Shown here: positions 36,481 to 47,841 of the stretch, piece after piece
How positions within the stretch are numbered: position 1 is the first letter of the stretch
How the letters are laid out: each line of letters opens with the position of its first letter
Assembly: GCF_000204055.1 (NCBI RefSeq)
Contig: NW_006768805.1
Span: 139,307 to 203,306 of the forward strand
Direction of reading: 5' to 3'
Length of the DNA: 64,000 bases
Origin: Melampsora larici-populina 98AG31
Taxonomy: Eukaryota > Basidiomycota > Pucciniomycetes > Pucciniales > Melampsoraceae
The notes under the pieces: generated by a model
What the model was told of the DNA's origin: nothing
The model's input: the letters and a program-made list of their open reading frames with translations, nothing else
The model's database searches: none
Translations under genes and position numbers: made by a program

Positions 36481-37616
36481 ATCACTACCACATGTTCATT
36501 GGCCTTTCATGTTTGTTGATTCAAGTGTCCACCTAATTGTGTTTGGGATTTGTTTGTTTGATTTCTCATTGTCATTGAACCACCAATTGTTGTTGTCTTT
36601 TGTCTTTTTGTTTCTTTGTAGATTGGAAGTTGTGCATTTATAACACTGGTCACCCGCCATTTTTACCATGTATGCTTAGCCAGTAGGCTATAAAATGGCC
36701 TATGCTTTGTTGGTTTTTTTGGTCTTCACTTCCTTTGGACAACCCTGTTCCTATCCCTGTCACTATTTCACCAATATTTTTGCCCATTTTGCTTATTTGT
36801 ATCAACTCAATTCACATTAATCAACAAACTCATGCATCCCTCAATTTGTAGACTGCAAGAATAAACCTATCCAACTGTCAACTGTTTTTCAGTTTATTAG
36901 TGAAGGTTTCAGAAACTTTTGTATGCTTTGTCAACTCTGCATCGCGGGAACCTTACACTACTGAGGCACTAAAACATTTGATAGTCAAGGGAGTTGAAGT
37001 GGAATCTGCCTTTACAAATCTGGAGGCGGGGTATCAATGCTTTCTGTGTCTTGTTCACTTGATTAAGGGTCATCAGTAATAGATTAACTTCTTCTGCTTA
37101 TAAGGGTTTTTATAATGGTCAAATAGGGGGTTTTATTGTACTCATGAGATTTAACCTGGAATTGATTAACCTCCATACGTATAGGGGAGTGAATATGAGT
37201 TGGTGGTGACAATGTGGGAAGCTTTTGATAGCAAAGTGTTGTTAAACATGATATGTTTTAACCTACACAAGTGGGTTTTTGTATTTGATTTTTTAGTAAG
37301 AGGTAACTTGGAAACAATCAATTGAAGGTGTAAATTGTTCTCCTGTTGCGCACATGCGCACATAGTGTCTAGTAGATTTCATAAAGCAAAAATTAGCTGT
37401 GCTCCAGCTGCCAGGCCCAAAGCGTAGAGAAGCACAGCTAGTAAAACATTGCCTGAAGTTGAACTTTTCACCTCCCGCACATTATCTTTCAAAGAAATCT
37501 CATCATCTCTGACATTAATCCTCTGACAAGCACCTTCTATGACCCTGCCAACAATAGTGACCAAAGCCCTAACACCTAATGCCTAAGCCCACCAGCCCGT
37601 CAATGTGGCACTGGTT
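36481..37616. other. Gene-free AT-rich stretch
   Basis: No gene was recognised. A 61-codon minus-strand frame (37379-37564) ends in a hydrophobic tail (GNVLLAVLLYALGLAAGAQL), but its context gives no support. Confidence 0.35.
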
Positions 37617-37795
37617 TGTAATGACCTAAAGATCCCAATACTGGGATTATGCTTATACTGTAGTATCTACTTTGTACTATAGTTAGTAGGGAGAGGAGGG
37701 ACACTTTGTCCTCTCTTCCCTCACGTTGCAATCTCGTTATTAAGGCTATAGTACCCTGTTGCTCCTATCCCTCGAGAGCTAGTCAGACCATTACA
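37617..37795 (+). repeat. 5' LTR
   Basis: Starts TGTAATGACC and ends GACCATTACA (TG...CA with a short inverted repeat TGTAATG/CATTACA). Same sequence as the 3' LTR by base-by-base reading. It contains TACTATAGTTAG (about 37673-37684), a possible TATA-type element. Confidence 0.95.
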
Positions 37796-37796
37796 T

Positions 37797-37806
37797 ATTG
37801 CAACGT
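37797..37806 (+). other. Candidate self-priming primer-binding site
   Basis: The ten bases ATTGCAACGT just after the 5' LTR are the exact complement of ACGTTGCAAT inside the LTR (37723-37732). No TGG-starting tRNA-complementary site follows the LTR. This matches the Tf1/sushi mode, in which the mRNA 5' end folds back to prime reverse transcription; it would put the transcription start near 37723. Confidence 0.55.
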
Positions 37807-38187
37807 CTCATTCTGGATAGCAGCAACTAAAGATTCTAAAGTTCAAGATACATTAGAAGAAGAAGAAAAATCGAAAAGTTATTAGCTCAAAAGTTTAAAA
37901 GATCAAGTAATTCAAAGAAAGAAGTTATCAGAAGAATAAAGTAGAAAATTAAAGTGAAAGATATTAATAGAAGAAAGATTAAAGAAGACTCAAGATTCGG
38001 TTTAGGACTCAATTAAATAGTTGAACCTTATAACTCCTTATAACTCAATCATCTATAACTACCCCGCATATTCTCATACTAAGTTAGAACTCTGTTTGGA
38101 ACTCAATCTCTTATCACCACCGCCACCACGCCTAACTTTACAGCTCCAACGGAAGATTCGACCTCATCAAACGGGGAAGATTCGAAC

Positions 38188-39804
38188 GTGAACGAACCAT
38201 TATCAGAGATGGCCTCAGTGAATTTAGAAGAAGTTATGCGTCAACTGGCTGAACTCAATGCTAGGTTGACAAACGAGACTAGTTTGCGTCAAGAAGCCGA
38301 ACTTAGACGCCAAGAAGCTGAAAGAGAGTTGGACCAGATGAAACAAGCTCAGCACAGTACCCCTGCTCCGACCAATCCTGTGTTTCAACAACCACAAATA
38401 CAGGCAACTCCGAAAACTCCCAAGGTTGCGACCCCTGACAAATACGACGGGTCGAAGGGGTCCAAGTCAGGATGAGCCCCGAGACCCGCCAAATCGGGGA
38501 TACCCGCGGGACAGCCCGTCGGGTCGGGGGGTCGTTCTGGCCTTCGAAGGGTCGCAGAACCGCGGGGATTATCGGGCCCGGGAGTCGTTCTGAGAGTCAA
38601 AAGAAAGTGACTCTCCTCGGGGAACCCGAGGAAAAATCAAGCTGTAAAAAGCGGATAAATACACGCTTGGGAGAGGTTGTGCTCAGCGGTTTCTGCCGGA
38701 AATAGCCGGGGACTCGGGGATCCCCGTAATTTCCCGGGGATTTGGTAGTTCGTCGGGGGTCAGGGTACGGGAGCCGGGCTTGACCTATGAGCCAGAAAAA
38801 GCTCGGGGAATACCGGGGTCGGTCCTCGTTCTGACTTTTGAAAAAAAGTCGGTGGGCCGGGCAGCCCAGTCCCCGGCATTCGGGGGTCGGGGCTCATCCT
38901 GAGGTCCAAGGCTGAAATTTTTCTTAATCAATTGAGCCTGTACATCCAACTGAATTCGCACTTATTCGGCAATAATCAAGCTCGAGTGGCGTTTGCCTTG
39001 TCTTACACAACTAGCAAAGCGAACATCTGGGGTGACCGCTTCACTGACCAGTTACTAGATGACGATCGAAGCTCGGAGGTGACTTGGAAAAACTTTATTG
39101 ATGAATTTAAGGCCACCTTCTTTGACACTGAACGTGTTTCCAATGCGCAAAAGGAGATCAGAGCTCTGAGACAAGTGAAATCGGTGTCGGATTACTGGAT
39201 TAGATTCTCCGAGTTGTTGTTAGTAGTTAGATGGAATGAGGATATCTTAATGTCATTATTTGAACAGGGCCTGAAGCCTGAGATTTCTCTTTACATGATT
39301 ATGGAAAAGTTTGAGAAGGTAGAAGAGATGGCTAGGGTAGCGATCAAAATTGACAATCGATTGCACAAAAGAGTCAGTGAGAATCAATCCATGCATCAGT
39401 TTTCGTCAACCTCGAATCAAATGGCAACTCCGGATCCTGATGCGATGGATTGCTCGGCGAACAGGATGAACATATCTAATGAGGAGTATAACAGAAGAGG
39501 CAATACTGGAGCATGCTATAGTTGTGGTAAGCTTGATCACTTAATAGCTGAATGCCCAATGAAGAGTAGAAGTTCGAGGGGAAGAGGAGGCTTTGGAAGA
39601 GGATTCGGTGGTGGCAGAGGATTTTATCGGGGTAATCAACGTTATTCAGGAGGATCATCGTATAGCAAGATTCATGAATTAGAAGCTCGTTTAAGATCAA
39701 AGTTAGATGAATTAGACACTCAAACTGGGAAGGTGGATAAAGGAAAACGGGTAGAGGAGGAGAGTAGAGCTGAGAGTTCAAAAAATGGCGGTGCTCGGGC
39801 GTGA
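38188..39804 (+). pseudogene. gag of the LTR retrotransposon, interrupted by a MITE
   Basis: The frame opens at 38188 (or Met 38209) with a coiled-coil-like N-terminus rich in Glu/Arg (ELRRQEAERELDQMKQA). It is cut at 38466 by the 436-bp insert, and continues from 38911 with the capsid-like region (ANIWGDRFTD...WKNFIDEFKATF) and a CCHC zinc knuckle (CYSCGKLDHLIAEC), followed by Gly/Arg-rich sequence. Removing the insert and one target duplication restores one frame. It ends at TGA 39802-39804; the protease frame overlaps this in -1 (GTGA), as expected for programmed frameshifting. Confidence 0.85.
38467..38902. mobile_element. hAT-type MITE inside gag
   Basis: Inverted ends TCAGGATGAGCCCCGA at 38467 and TCGGGGCTCATCCTGA ending at 38902, flanked by the 8-bp direct repeat GGTCCAAG (38459-38466 and 38903-38910). 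An 8-bp duplication fits hAT (or Zisupton-like) transposases. The 436-bp interior is GC-rich (CGGGGA repeats) and non-coding. Confidence 0.9.
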
Positions 39805-42800
39805 AGGCTGTGCCTCACCCGAGCGTAATTAACTTAGAATCAAATGAAAGTGAAATGAGCGATATTATTGATAGTCTTGAATTAAATGACACCCGTATAA
39901 TTGCAACTATTTCTTTATTTGATCCTAAGACCGCCACAACTGAACTAGCGAGAGCATTGATCAATAGCGGTGCTACACACGAGGCAGTAGGGGTTGGGCG
40001 AAAAACTGACCAACCAGTTTTGCGCCCTTGAGAAAAGAATCGAAAACGGCCGAAGATGGCCGAAATCAACTGGGTGGAGGTTTCACAGACCCGTCGCTGT
40101 GCCGGGTTAGCCAAAGAGACCCAAAGTCAGTCTTTGGGTCTGATTTTTCTCCTCCAGCCCCACCGATAGCTCAGCTTAAAGAACTCGGGCAAGTTTTTGC
40201 ACCTTTCACGGATCTGTAAAAGGTGCAAAGAGGGCGTTTGCAAGGCTTGTGGCGCCGCAAATTGCTTTCCCTGTAGGAGCTTTTGAACGGTTAAAGCATG
40301 GGCGTGATCACGCAACCAAGCATACCGGTCAACAATTTTGCAAAGCAAAAAGTTTGATAAAAATCATTGTTGGTTTTGTGTGGCTTTGATATCGATTTCG
40401 AGCCATCTCGCAAACGTTCCCAAAAATTTGAACGGCGATTGAACGGGGTTTGGAAACCTGTTGGTCGGTTTTTCGCCCAACCCCTAGTGAGTAACAAGTT
40501 TGTGAATCGATCATGTTTTACGACGAGCCCCTTGCCTGAGAGACGTAGTGTTACCGGCTTCAGCGGACACGAATCCTTAATCACGCACACTGGTGATTCC
40601 CATGTTAACAATCAAGAAGAAGAGACGACCTTCATAGTTACTGAGCTGAGAGACAAGTACGATGTGATACTTGGCATGCCCTGGATTAGGCGTAACCACA
40701 AGAGCATTGATTGGTCGAATGGCACCCTTTTCGATACGATTAATACTGAAATTGCAACTGCTGAAGCAGTTTCGTCACTGCGGGACCAATCCTCGAAGGA
40801 CCACGAATTGAGGCCTAAGGGGAAAGCTACGAACAGTGACGAGGGGGTGCAAGTCTTAGACTTATTCACACCCCCGCAATGTGAGTGTGATCATGTTTCT
40901 AAACCTTCAAATCTTGAATCAGCTGGCGAGTATTTTCCTCTCCTAGAACAAGAATCGAAAATGAACAAACTCAAAGACAACAGCGAAGAGCAAGAAAAAG
41001 ACTGCAAGTCTCAACGACCGACAACAGCCTCGATGGACCATGGAAAAAGGCCTGACAGGCAAGCTAGGATCGTTGAGATGGGGGTTGAGTTTGGAAACTC
41101 GTCAAAACCCCCGCAGAGTGAGTTTGCTACATCTCCTAGATCTAAATTGCTTGGAAACGTTGGCAAGCTTTATTCTCCCTGTGCAAGATATAGACCCATT
41201 GGGACGACATTCAAGAGAACCTTTGGCCAAACCTTAACTCCGATACCGAAGAAGACTATGCTTGAGGCTTGGAATGTTTCCACCAGACTAGCGGTCGAGG
41301 CTGCGAAAGGGAAAGTTGAGAAGACGGCCGCGGAGCTAGTACCAGAGGAATACCACGATTACCTGGAGATGTTCGAAAAGTCCAAGTCGAATGTCCTCCC
41401 TCCACGCAGGCCTTATGATTTTAGGGTAGACCTGGTACCTGGTGCGACCCCTCAAGCTGGACGGATCATCCCTCTGTCGCCTAAAGAGACTGAAGTGTTG
41501 CACGAAATGCTCGAGAAAGGATTAAGCAATGGCACTATACGACGAAATACCTCACCCTGGGCGGCACCTGTTCTTTTCACGGGAAAGAAAGATGGCAATC
41601 TGCGCCCTTGTTTTGATTACCGGAAACTGAATTCTCTCACAGTTAAGAACAAATACCCATTACCATTAACTATGGAACTTGTAGACAGTTTACTAGATGC
41701 TGATCAATATACAAGTTTGGATATGAGGAATGGTTACAACAACCTGAGAATTAGAGAGGGGGATGAGGCAAAGCTTGCTTTCATCTGTAAGGAAGGGCAA
41801 TTCGAGCCTCTTACTATGCCCTTTGGACCCACTGGCGCCCCAGGTTTTTTCCAATTTTTTGTTCAGGACATACTCAGATCTCGAATCGGAAAGGATGTGG
41901 CTGCCTATCAGGACGATATTTTGATTTATACAAAACCAGGAGTAGACCACAAGAAGGTTGTCAAGGAAGTTCTAGATATCTTAAGAGCTCAAAACGTGTG
42001 GCTTAAACCTGAGAAGTGCAAGTTCTCACAACAAGAAATTTCATATCTTGGATTAGTTATCTCTCGTAATCAAATCAAGATGGATGTTACTAAAGTCAAC
42101 GCGGTAAGGGACTGGCCAGCTCCGAAAAACCTGTCGGAAGTGCAAACGTTTCTCGGTTTCGCCAACTTTTACCGGCGTTTCATAAGTCATTTTTTGAAAA
42201 TAGCACGACCACTGCATGAGTTGTCACAGGATGATGTTAAGTTTGAATGGACTGATGAACGAAACTTGGCTTTTGAAAGTCTGAAGATGGCTTTCACGAC
42301 GGCTCCGGTGTTGACGATTGCAGACCCTTACAGGCCTTTTGTTCTGGAGTGTGACTGCAGCGACTTTGCGCTTGGTGCGGTCCTATCTCAAGTCTCAATG
42401 AATGATAATCAACTACACCCCGTTGCATTTCTTTCGCGGTCACTAATTAAAGCTGAAAGAAACTATGAGGTGTTTGATAAGGAATTGTTGGCCGTAATAT
42501 CAGCTTTCAAGGAGTGGAGACAGTATTTGGAGGGTAATCCGAATCGTCTCAGTGTCACTGTTTATACCGATCATAAAAATTTACAGTCGTTAATGACAAC
42601 CAAAGAACTTACCAGGAGGCAAGCAAGGTGGGCCGAAATCTTAGGCAGCTTCAATTTTGAAATCCGATTTCGTCCAGGAAAACAATCGACAAAGCCAGAT
42701 GCGTTGTCGAGAAGACCAGATCTCAAACCTAAAGAGGGTGACAAGTTAACGTTCGGAAGATTGCTCAAGCCTGAAAACTTACCTACCGATGCTTTCATTG

Positions 42801-44392
42801 ATTCTCTTGATTGTATGAGTTCATGGGTGGAGGAGGAAGCACAAGTTCAAATCAAATTCAGTGATCTCAATGTCGAGTTAGAAGCCTTGAGTGTGAATGA
42901 AGAAATGTGGACAGATGAACATATCCTAAACGAAATACGTAAAGCTTCAAGACATGACCATCGAGTACAACAGCTGATAAACCTATGCCTAGAGATGCCA
43001 AACTCAAAACTCATATCCGACTACACGGTTGAAGACGATATACTATACATTAGAGAGAAAGCAGTAGTTCCTGACGATGATAATTTAAAATTACAAATTC
43101 TGAAGTCCAGACACAGTAGTATGTTAGCTGGTCATCCGGGACGAATGCGGACTCTAATGCTAGTAAAACGTAACTTCCACTGGCCGTCAATGAAAATGTA
43201 TATCAACAAATATGTAGATGGATGTCAATCCTGTCAGCGTGTGAAAACTAGAAATTCGAAGCCCTTTGGAGCTCTTCAACCGCTGCCAGTTCCAGGTGGT
43301 CCTTGGGTGGATGTGTGTTATGACTTGATTACAGATTTACCAGAGTAAGAAGGATATGATTGTATTTTGACAGTAGTGGATCGGTTCACGAAGATGGCCC
43401 ATTTCATGGCTTGTAACAAGACAATGAATTCAGAGGATTTAGCAAAGTTAATGATTCATAACGTATGGAAGATTCACGGAACACCTAAGTCAATCACGTC
43501 TGATAGAGGAAATATATTTATATCAAAACTTACTCAAGAAATCAATTCAGCATTAGGAATCAAGACACAAGCATCGACAGCTTATCACCCGCAAACAGAT
43601 GGCCAGTCCGAAATCACGAATAAGGCAGTAGAACATTTTATACGACATTTCACTTCATACAAACAAGATGATTGGAGAAGGTTGTTACCAATAGCTGAAT
43701 TCTCTTATAACAACAATTTACATATTTCTATAGGCATGTCACCGTTTAGAGCAAACTATGGTCATGATGTTAGCTTTACAGGAACTCAGAATAGTGAACA
43801 GAAATTACCGGCTGTGAGTGAATTGATTGATCAAATTAATGATGTTCAAAATGAATTACGTGAAGCTATGAAAATTGCTCAAGACGAAATGAAAATACAA
43901 TTTGACAAGAAGGTATTGAAAGCGCCAGATTGGGAGGAGGGTGAATTGGTGTGGTTGAATAGCAAACATATTTCAACTACAAGACCCACTGCTAAGTTTT
44001 CTCATCGATGGATTGGTCCGTATAAAATAGAGAAACAAGTTAACACTAATGCCTATAAATTGATTCTGCCGAAAGAGATGCAGGACATACATCCAGTTTT
44101 TCATGTCAATCTTCTTCGAGAATTCAAGGAAAGCGAAATAGAAGGGCAGCAAGAAAAACCACCTGCACCGATCAAAATTCAAGAAGAAGATGAATATGAA
44201 GTGAATGAAATATTAAATAAAAGAAGAATCAGAGGAAGAGTTGAATATTTAGTGAGTTGGAAAGGGTACCCTTCAAATCATGATTCCTGGGAACCTCAAG
44301 ATAATTTAATGAATGCTCAAGATTTAGTTAAAGAATTTAATGACAAATATCCTGATGCGGAAAAGAAACATTTTAGGACAAGGAGAAGATGA
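39801..44392 (+). pseudogene. pol (protease-RT-RNase H-integrase-chromodomain), broken
   Basis: Protease: ALINSGATHE at about 39951-39980, where the catalytic Asp of the usual D-S/T-G is Asn. The frame is then cut by the MITE at 39989-40485 and resumes. Reverse transcriptase: LRPCFDYRKLN, YTSLDMRNGY, MPFGPTGAP and the catalytic AAYQDDILIY. RNase H: LECDCSDFALGAVLSQ, DKELLAVI and YTDHKNLQS. Integrase: HHCC finger (RHSSMLAGHPGR...CQSCQRVK), DRFTKMAHF, SDRGNIF and DGQSEITNKAVE (DDE). An in-frame TAA at 43346-43348 cuts integrase between its finger and core. The chromodomain near 44190-44340 carries YLVSWKGYPSNHDSWEP. Family assignment is secure, and the copy is non-functional as read. Confidence 0.92.
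39989..40485. mobile_element. 497-bp MITE inside the protease coding region
   Basis: Ends AGGGGTTGGGCGAAAAAC at the left and its near-complement at the right, flanked by AGT (39986-39988 and 40486-40488). Removing it plus one AGT restores a continuous frame across the protease. A diverged relative lies at 62973-63435. Confidence 0.85.
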
Positions 44393-44476
44393 GAGAGGGT
44401 GAAGCTTTTTTCCCACTGGTTTTTTAATGCTAACCCGTGGAAAGATAGCTAGCCTGTCAAGAGGGGGCTGAGTTAT

Positions 44477-44490
44477 AAAAGGGGGAGTGG
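44477..44490 (+). other. Polypurine tract
   Basis: AAAAGGGGGAGTGG directly before the 3' LTR, the expected primer for plus-strand DNA synthesis. Confidence 0.75.
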
Positions 44491-44669
44491 TGTAATGACC
44501 TAAAGATCCCAATACTGGGATTATGCTTATACTGTAGTATCTACTTTGTACTATAGTTAGTAGGGAGAGGAGGGACACTTTGTCCTCTCTTCCCTCACGT
44601 TGCAATCTCGTTATTAAGGCTATAGTACCCTGTTGCTCCTATCCCTCGAGAGCTAGTCAGACCATTACA
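44491..44669 (+). repeat. 3' LTR
   Basis: Identical to the 5' LTR over all 179 bp; followed by the TGGTT target duplication. Confidence 0.95.
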
Positions 44670-44749
44670 TGGTTCAGCAAGGTCTCACCAACCAGCAGAT
44701 CCAATACAAACTGTCAATTTCATAATGTTCACTGTTCCAAGAGTCCCAT

Positions 44750-45122
44750 TACTTGTGCATGCTCTGGGTGTGACTTACAAATAGGACCCAATACTGAGAC
44801 TCAACAACTTGATAATCATATCATCAAATTCTATAACAGACAAGGTTGTCTTGTGGAGACTTCAATTGCAATCCTTGAAGAGCAGCATGGTTTCAGTATC
44901 TCACCAAGCACCCTGGATCAACACTCACCGTGTCCGGGTAGCGTTCGCTCGTCGACGAGCGCGCACGACTTCCCTTTCTGCCTCAAAGGGAGTTGGTGTG
45001 CGCTCGTCGACAAGCAAACCCTACATGGACACGGTGACTGCAAGCTTCCTGGCCTACATCACAGAAAATATGATGTGGATCAAGGGAAAGTTACTTTAGA
45101 AGATATGGCTAACTCGATTTGA
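44750..45122 (+). pseudogene. Fragment of an HTH transposase/integrase-like protein
   Basis: The frame encodes RQGCLVETSIAILEEQHGF followed by SISPSTLD, a helix-turn-helix pattern found at the N-terminus of several fungal DDE transposase/integrase proteins. After the palindromic insert it continues with CKLPGLHHRKYDVDQGKVTLEDM, which also fits that pattern. No catalytic core follows; the frame stops at 45122. The LTR retrotransposon inserted just upstream. Confidence 0.5.
44926..45036. mobile_element. 111-bp palindromic MITE inserted in frame
   Basis: Arms starting CACCGTGTCC (left) and ending GGACACGGTG (right) pair along almost their full length through CGTCGACGAGCGC and CTCCCTTT. ACT is duplicated on both sides (44923-44925 and 45037-45039). 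Element plus duplication is 114 bp, a multiple of three, so the host frame stays open through it. Confidence 0.8.
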
Positions 45123-46610
45123 CATTCAAAGCAGCATGGGGATGGTAAGTGGGCTGGATATCAATGTGTTCATCATATTCTCCTGAACCTGTACCATGTT
45201 TCTGTTAATTGGTCAGGATACTTCATCAGTACTCCAATCAATTCTTATAGGAACATGTGTAATCTGTACTCATAACATACCTTTCCTACCTTTTTGGGCA
45301 GAAGAAAATTGTTGGTAGCATGGTCAAAAAGAGAGATGCTGATGGTGTTGAAGCCCATTTGCATGCATCAATCAAATGTCACGCCAATGTCGCGGGTCTG
45401 TACCACTTGTGGTCTGAAGATGGACATGATAGAATTTGTATCAGAATCTCTGGCAAACACTCCAACCACCAAACCTTTTCAAACCTTATGCACTTTGAAA
45501 TGAGATGTTAGAATGTCCCTCAAACTTGTGTGGAGATATCTGCATAAAAAATGTAAAGTTTGGAGTTTTGTTCCTACTAAGGTGGTATTTACAGGACAGT
45601 TAACTACACTGTTGAACTTGAAAGCCAAGGTCCAAAAGTTTGCACACAATACTTTAAAAAAGGCATAATTCAGACTCAAGAACTCACAAGCATTGCCATA
45701 TTCAATGTTGTTTTATGCATATCAGGCCAGTCAAAATTGATCCAAGTGAATATCAGATCAGGGGAAAACATGATGTATCCCACATTTTAAATTTGGACCT
45801 GGAATCACAATAAAGATACTAGCATTCTCAGCGGCGGGCGCCGCCTTGGTGAATCCGTGTTCACTATCTCCTTCAACAAACTCTGCACCTGGACTTAATA
45901 CCATGTCACATTGCTTTTAGAGGCAACCCCACCGGGCGCTGCTCCGGGGTTGTATTTTTGAAATCACCATGTTGACACTGACCCTATAGCCTACTTCTGT
46001 TCCATTGTCCTTTGAACTCTCACAAAACCACACTCAATGCAATAATTCAGGCCGTCAAGCCTCTAAAGCCAAACGGCAAACTTTCACTCATAAGCTTGAA
46101 ACATGATTACTGTGCCAATTACATGAACCACTTCTTCCATGTGAGAACTTGTGCAAGACAAAGCATAAGACCTTTCAAAGTCACAAAAGACAAACCCAAG
46201 TGTGACAAGAAAAAGATTACATCCCCAAGACATTACCTATAAGTTACTCGGATAACAGCAGATGTGAGATGAAGCTGCAGACATCGGAAAGGTTTACAGG
46301 TATGTGTAATATCAGAGGATATCCAAAAATGTTGACCAACAATTCCATGATGATTAGAGACCATGGTCCAACATTGAACCTAAACTGATTGTATTGATAC
46401 ACCTCAAGGTTGTGATAGTAATGTAAGGCTCAGAAATAATTCCTTTTGATAAACATCTATGGTTCAACGGAGCAGGAACACATCATGTATCAGCCATTGA
46501 TATTTTGTTTGTGTCTCATTTCCACCACAATAACTACATTGAGATCTGTTTTGAACTTGATCAAACCAAATGCCATCCTCTTTCCACAAGTTATGTCATC
46601 ACATATGTTT
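45123..46610. other. Gene-free stretch
   Basis: No recognisable gene. Two small GC-rich patches (GCGGCGGGCGCCGCC near 45831 and CCACCGGGCGCTGCTCCGGGG near 45929) stand out from the AT-rich surroundings. Confidence 0.35.
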
Positions 46611-47213
46611 CTAAGTCAGAAATTCCAGGTCCCTTTCTTTTTGAAATCTGAGATCACATGCCATTAACCCAGTATAATCCAAGTGATCCTTGAACTGGCA
46701 ATGCACGTGATTTTGATGAACAACTGTTGCTAATTCTTTATCCTCTTCCATGTTGGGTTCATCACTCATGGTAAACACAATATGGTCCAATCCAACAGGT
46801 TTTTTGAGTAATTCTTCCGTGAGTGCCTTCAACCCTTTGTGCAAATACTTGTTTGAACACCAATGGTTGGTTACATAAATCTGCATGGCCCTTAAAATGC
46901 CCAGCTGCAGCCAAGCGAGACTCAGATTCTGAACAGGAAAGCTGATACTCTGTACAACTTTCAATTTAGGAAAATTCAAACCACTTCTCTCCGCTGGGAG
47001 GAGGTTTGGGACAGATTCTACAAATGAAATCTCAAGGGAATCTTGCAATGCCAAAATCACTTTGGAAGCTTGGTTGCACCCGGGATGTAGAGGATATTCC
47101 AAGCATTTGATATTTTGGCCATGGCTTTTGCAAGACTTTGTAAGAGTGTTGAGATTGTTTGTATTGCATGCAGCTGATAAGTGCTCAAAGTTGGGCAGTG
47201 CTTCACAATTCAA
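46611..47213 (-). CDS. Unrecognised 200-codon reading frame, leucine-rich
   Basis: The open frame extends upstream of the first Met to about 47283 before meeting a stop. Leucine spacing (LEYPLHPGC, LALQDSLEIS, NFPKLKVVQSISFP) recalls the irregular LRR tails of fungal F-box proteins, but no F-box is visible in the frame. It may be one exon or a remnant. Confidence 0.35.
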   Translation of the reverse strand: MNCEALPNFEHLSAACNTNNLNTLTKSCKSHGQNIKCLEYPLHPGCNQASKVILALQDSLEISFVESVPNLLPAERSGLNFPKLKVVQSISFPVQNLSLAWLQLGILRAMQIYVTNHWCSNKYLHKGLKALTEELLKKPVGLDHIVFTMSDEPNMEEDKELATVVHQNHVHCQFKDHLDYTGLMACDLRFQKERDLEFLT

Positions 47214-47838
47214 GGGTTGTACAGATTTAATGTCAAGCAGCAGTGATTGCAGTCTGGCTCTAATGTTGAGTGAATTTTGTATTGAATCTCAGTGGTTTCT
47301 TTTGAGTCCATAGGGAATTGCTACAATAACAACACCTTCAAATCCTTATTTTTTTGATTGAATCAACAATCTTGGGTGTCAATCCAGCAGCTGTTTTAAA
47401 CCACAGTTTCAAGCTGGTCAAGCCATGACCACAAAACCTGATCACCTCTTCTATGTCCTCCAACAAAGCGGATTGATAATTCAAGCTGAATAGTCAAATT
47501 GCATTAGCTTTCTGAGAAGCTTCCTATTTTAGGCAAAACTAACTGACATCTTTGCAGCTGAAGGTGTGCACAAACCCACAATATCTTTGGTAGCAAGTGC
47601 GTGCAAATACCTTCAGCAACTAATTCAGGAGAAAATTCATATGATAGTATAAAGTGTATCTAGTTTTCTTTGAAACTGCCAGAATGACTGTACATGATCA
47701 GTATAACACATTGTAGCTTCAACTACTCCCCAGCATTTTTAGCAGCATCAGTTTCAAGTTTTGATTTTCTGGATAATTTAATAAATCAAATACTCACAAA
47801 CAATCTGATCTATCCTCAACTGTTTCTTAGACAACTCA
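47214..47838. other. Gene-free stretch
   Basis: No gene was recognised. Upstream exons of the minus-strand frame ending at 46611 could lie here but none can be supported. Confidence 0.3.
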
Positions 47839-47841
47839 TAA

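Larger units (their letters stand above)
37617..44669 (+). mobile_element. Chromodomain Ty3/gypsy LTR retrotransposon
   Basis: Full-length element of 7053 bp with two identical 179-bp LTRs and a 5-bp target duplication TGGTT (37612-37616 and 44670-44674). Order: LTR, gag, protease, reverse transcriptase, RNase H, integrase with C-terminal chromodomain, polypurine tract, LTR. Integrase after RNase H and the chromodomain place it in the fungal chromoviruses. The interior contains a MITE in gag (38467-38902), a second MITE in the protease (39989-40485), a missing protease aspartate and a stop codon in integrase, so this copy cannot make its own proteins. Confidence 0.95.

Noticed and set aside
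37379..37564. Tail-anchored membrane protein gene
   Set aside because: One hydrophobic stretch at the end of a 61-codon frame without conserved context is not enough.
40127..40611. Open frames on both strands within the protease-interrupting MITE
   Set aside because: They fall within or across a non-coding insert with inverted ends; the upstream part of the long pol frame before 40486 is likewise MITE sequence.
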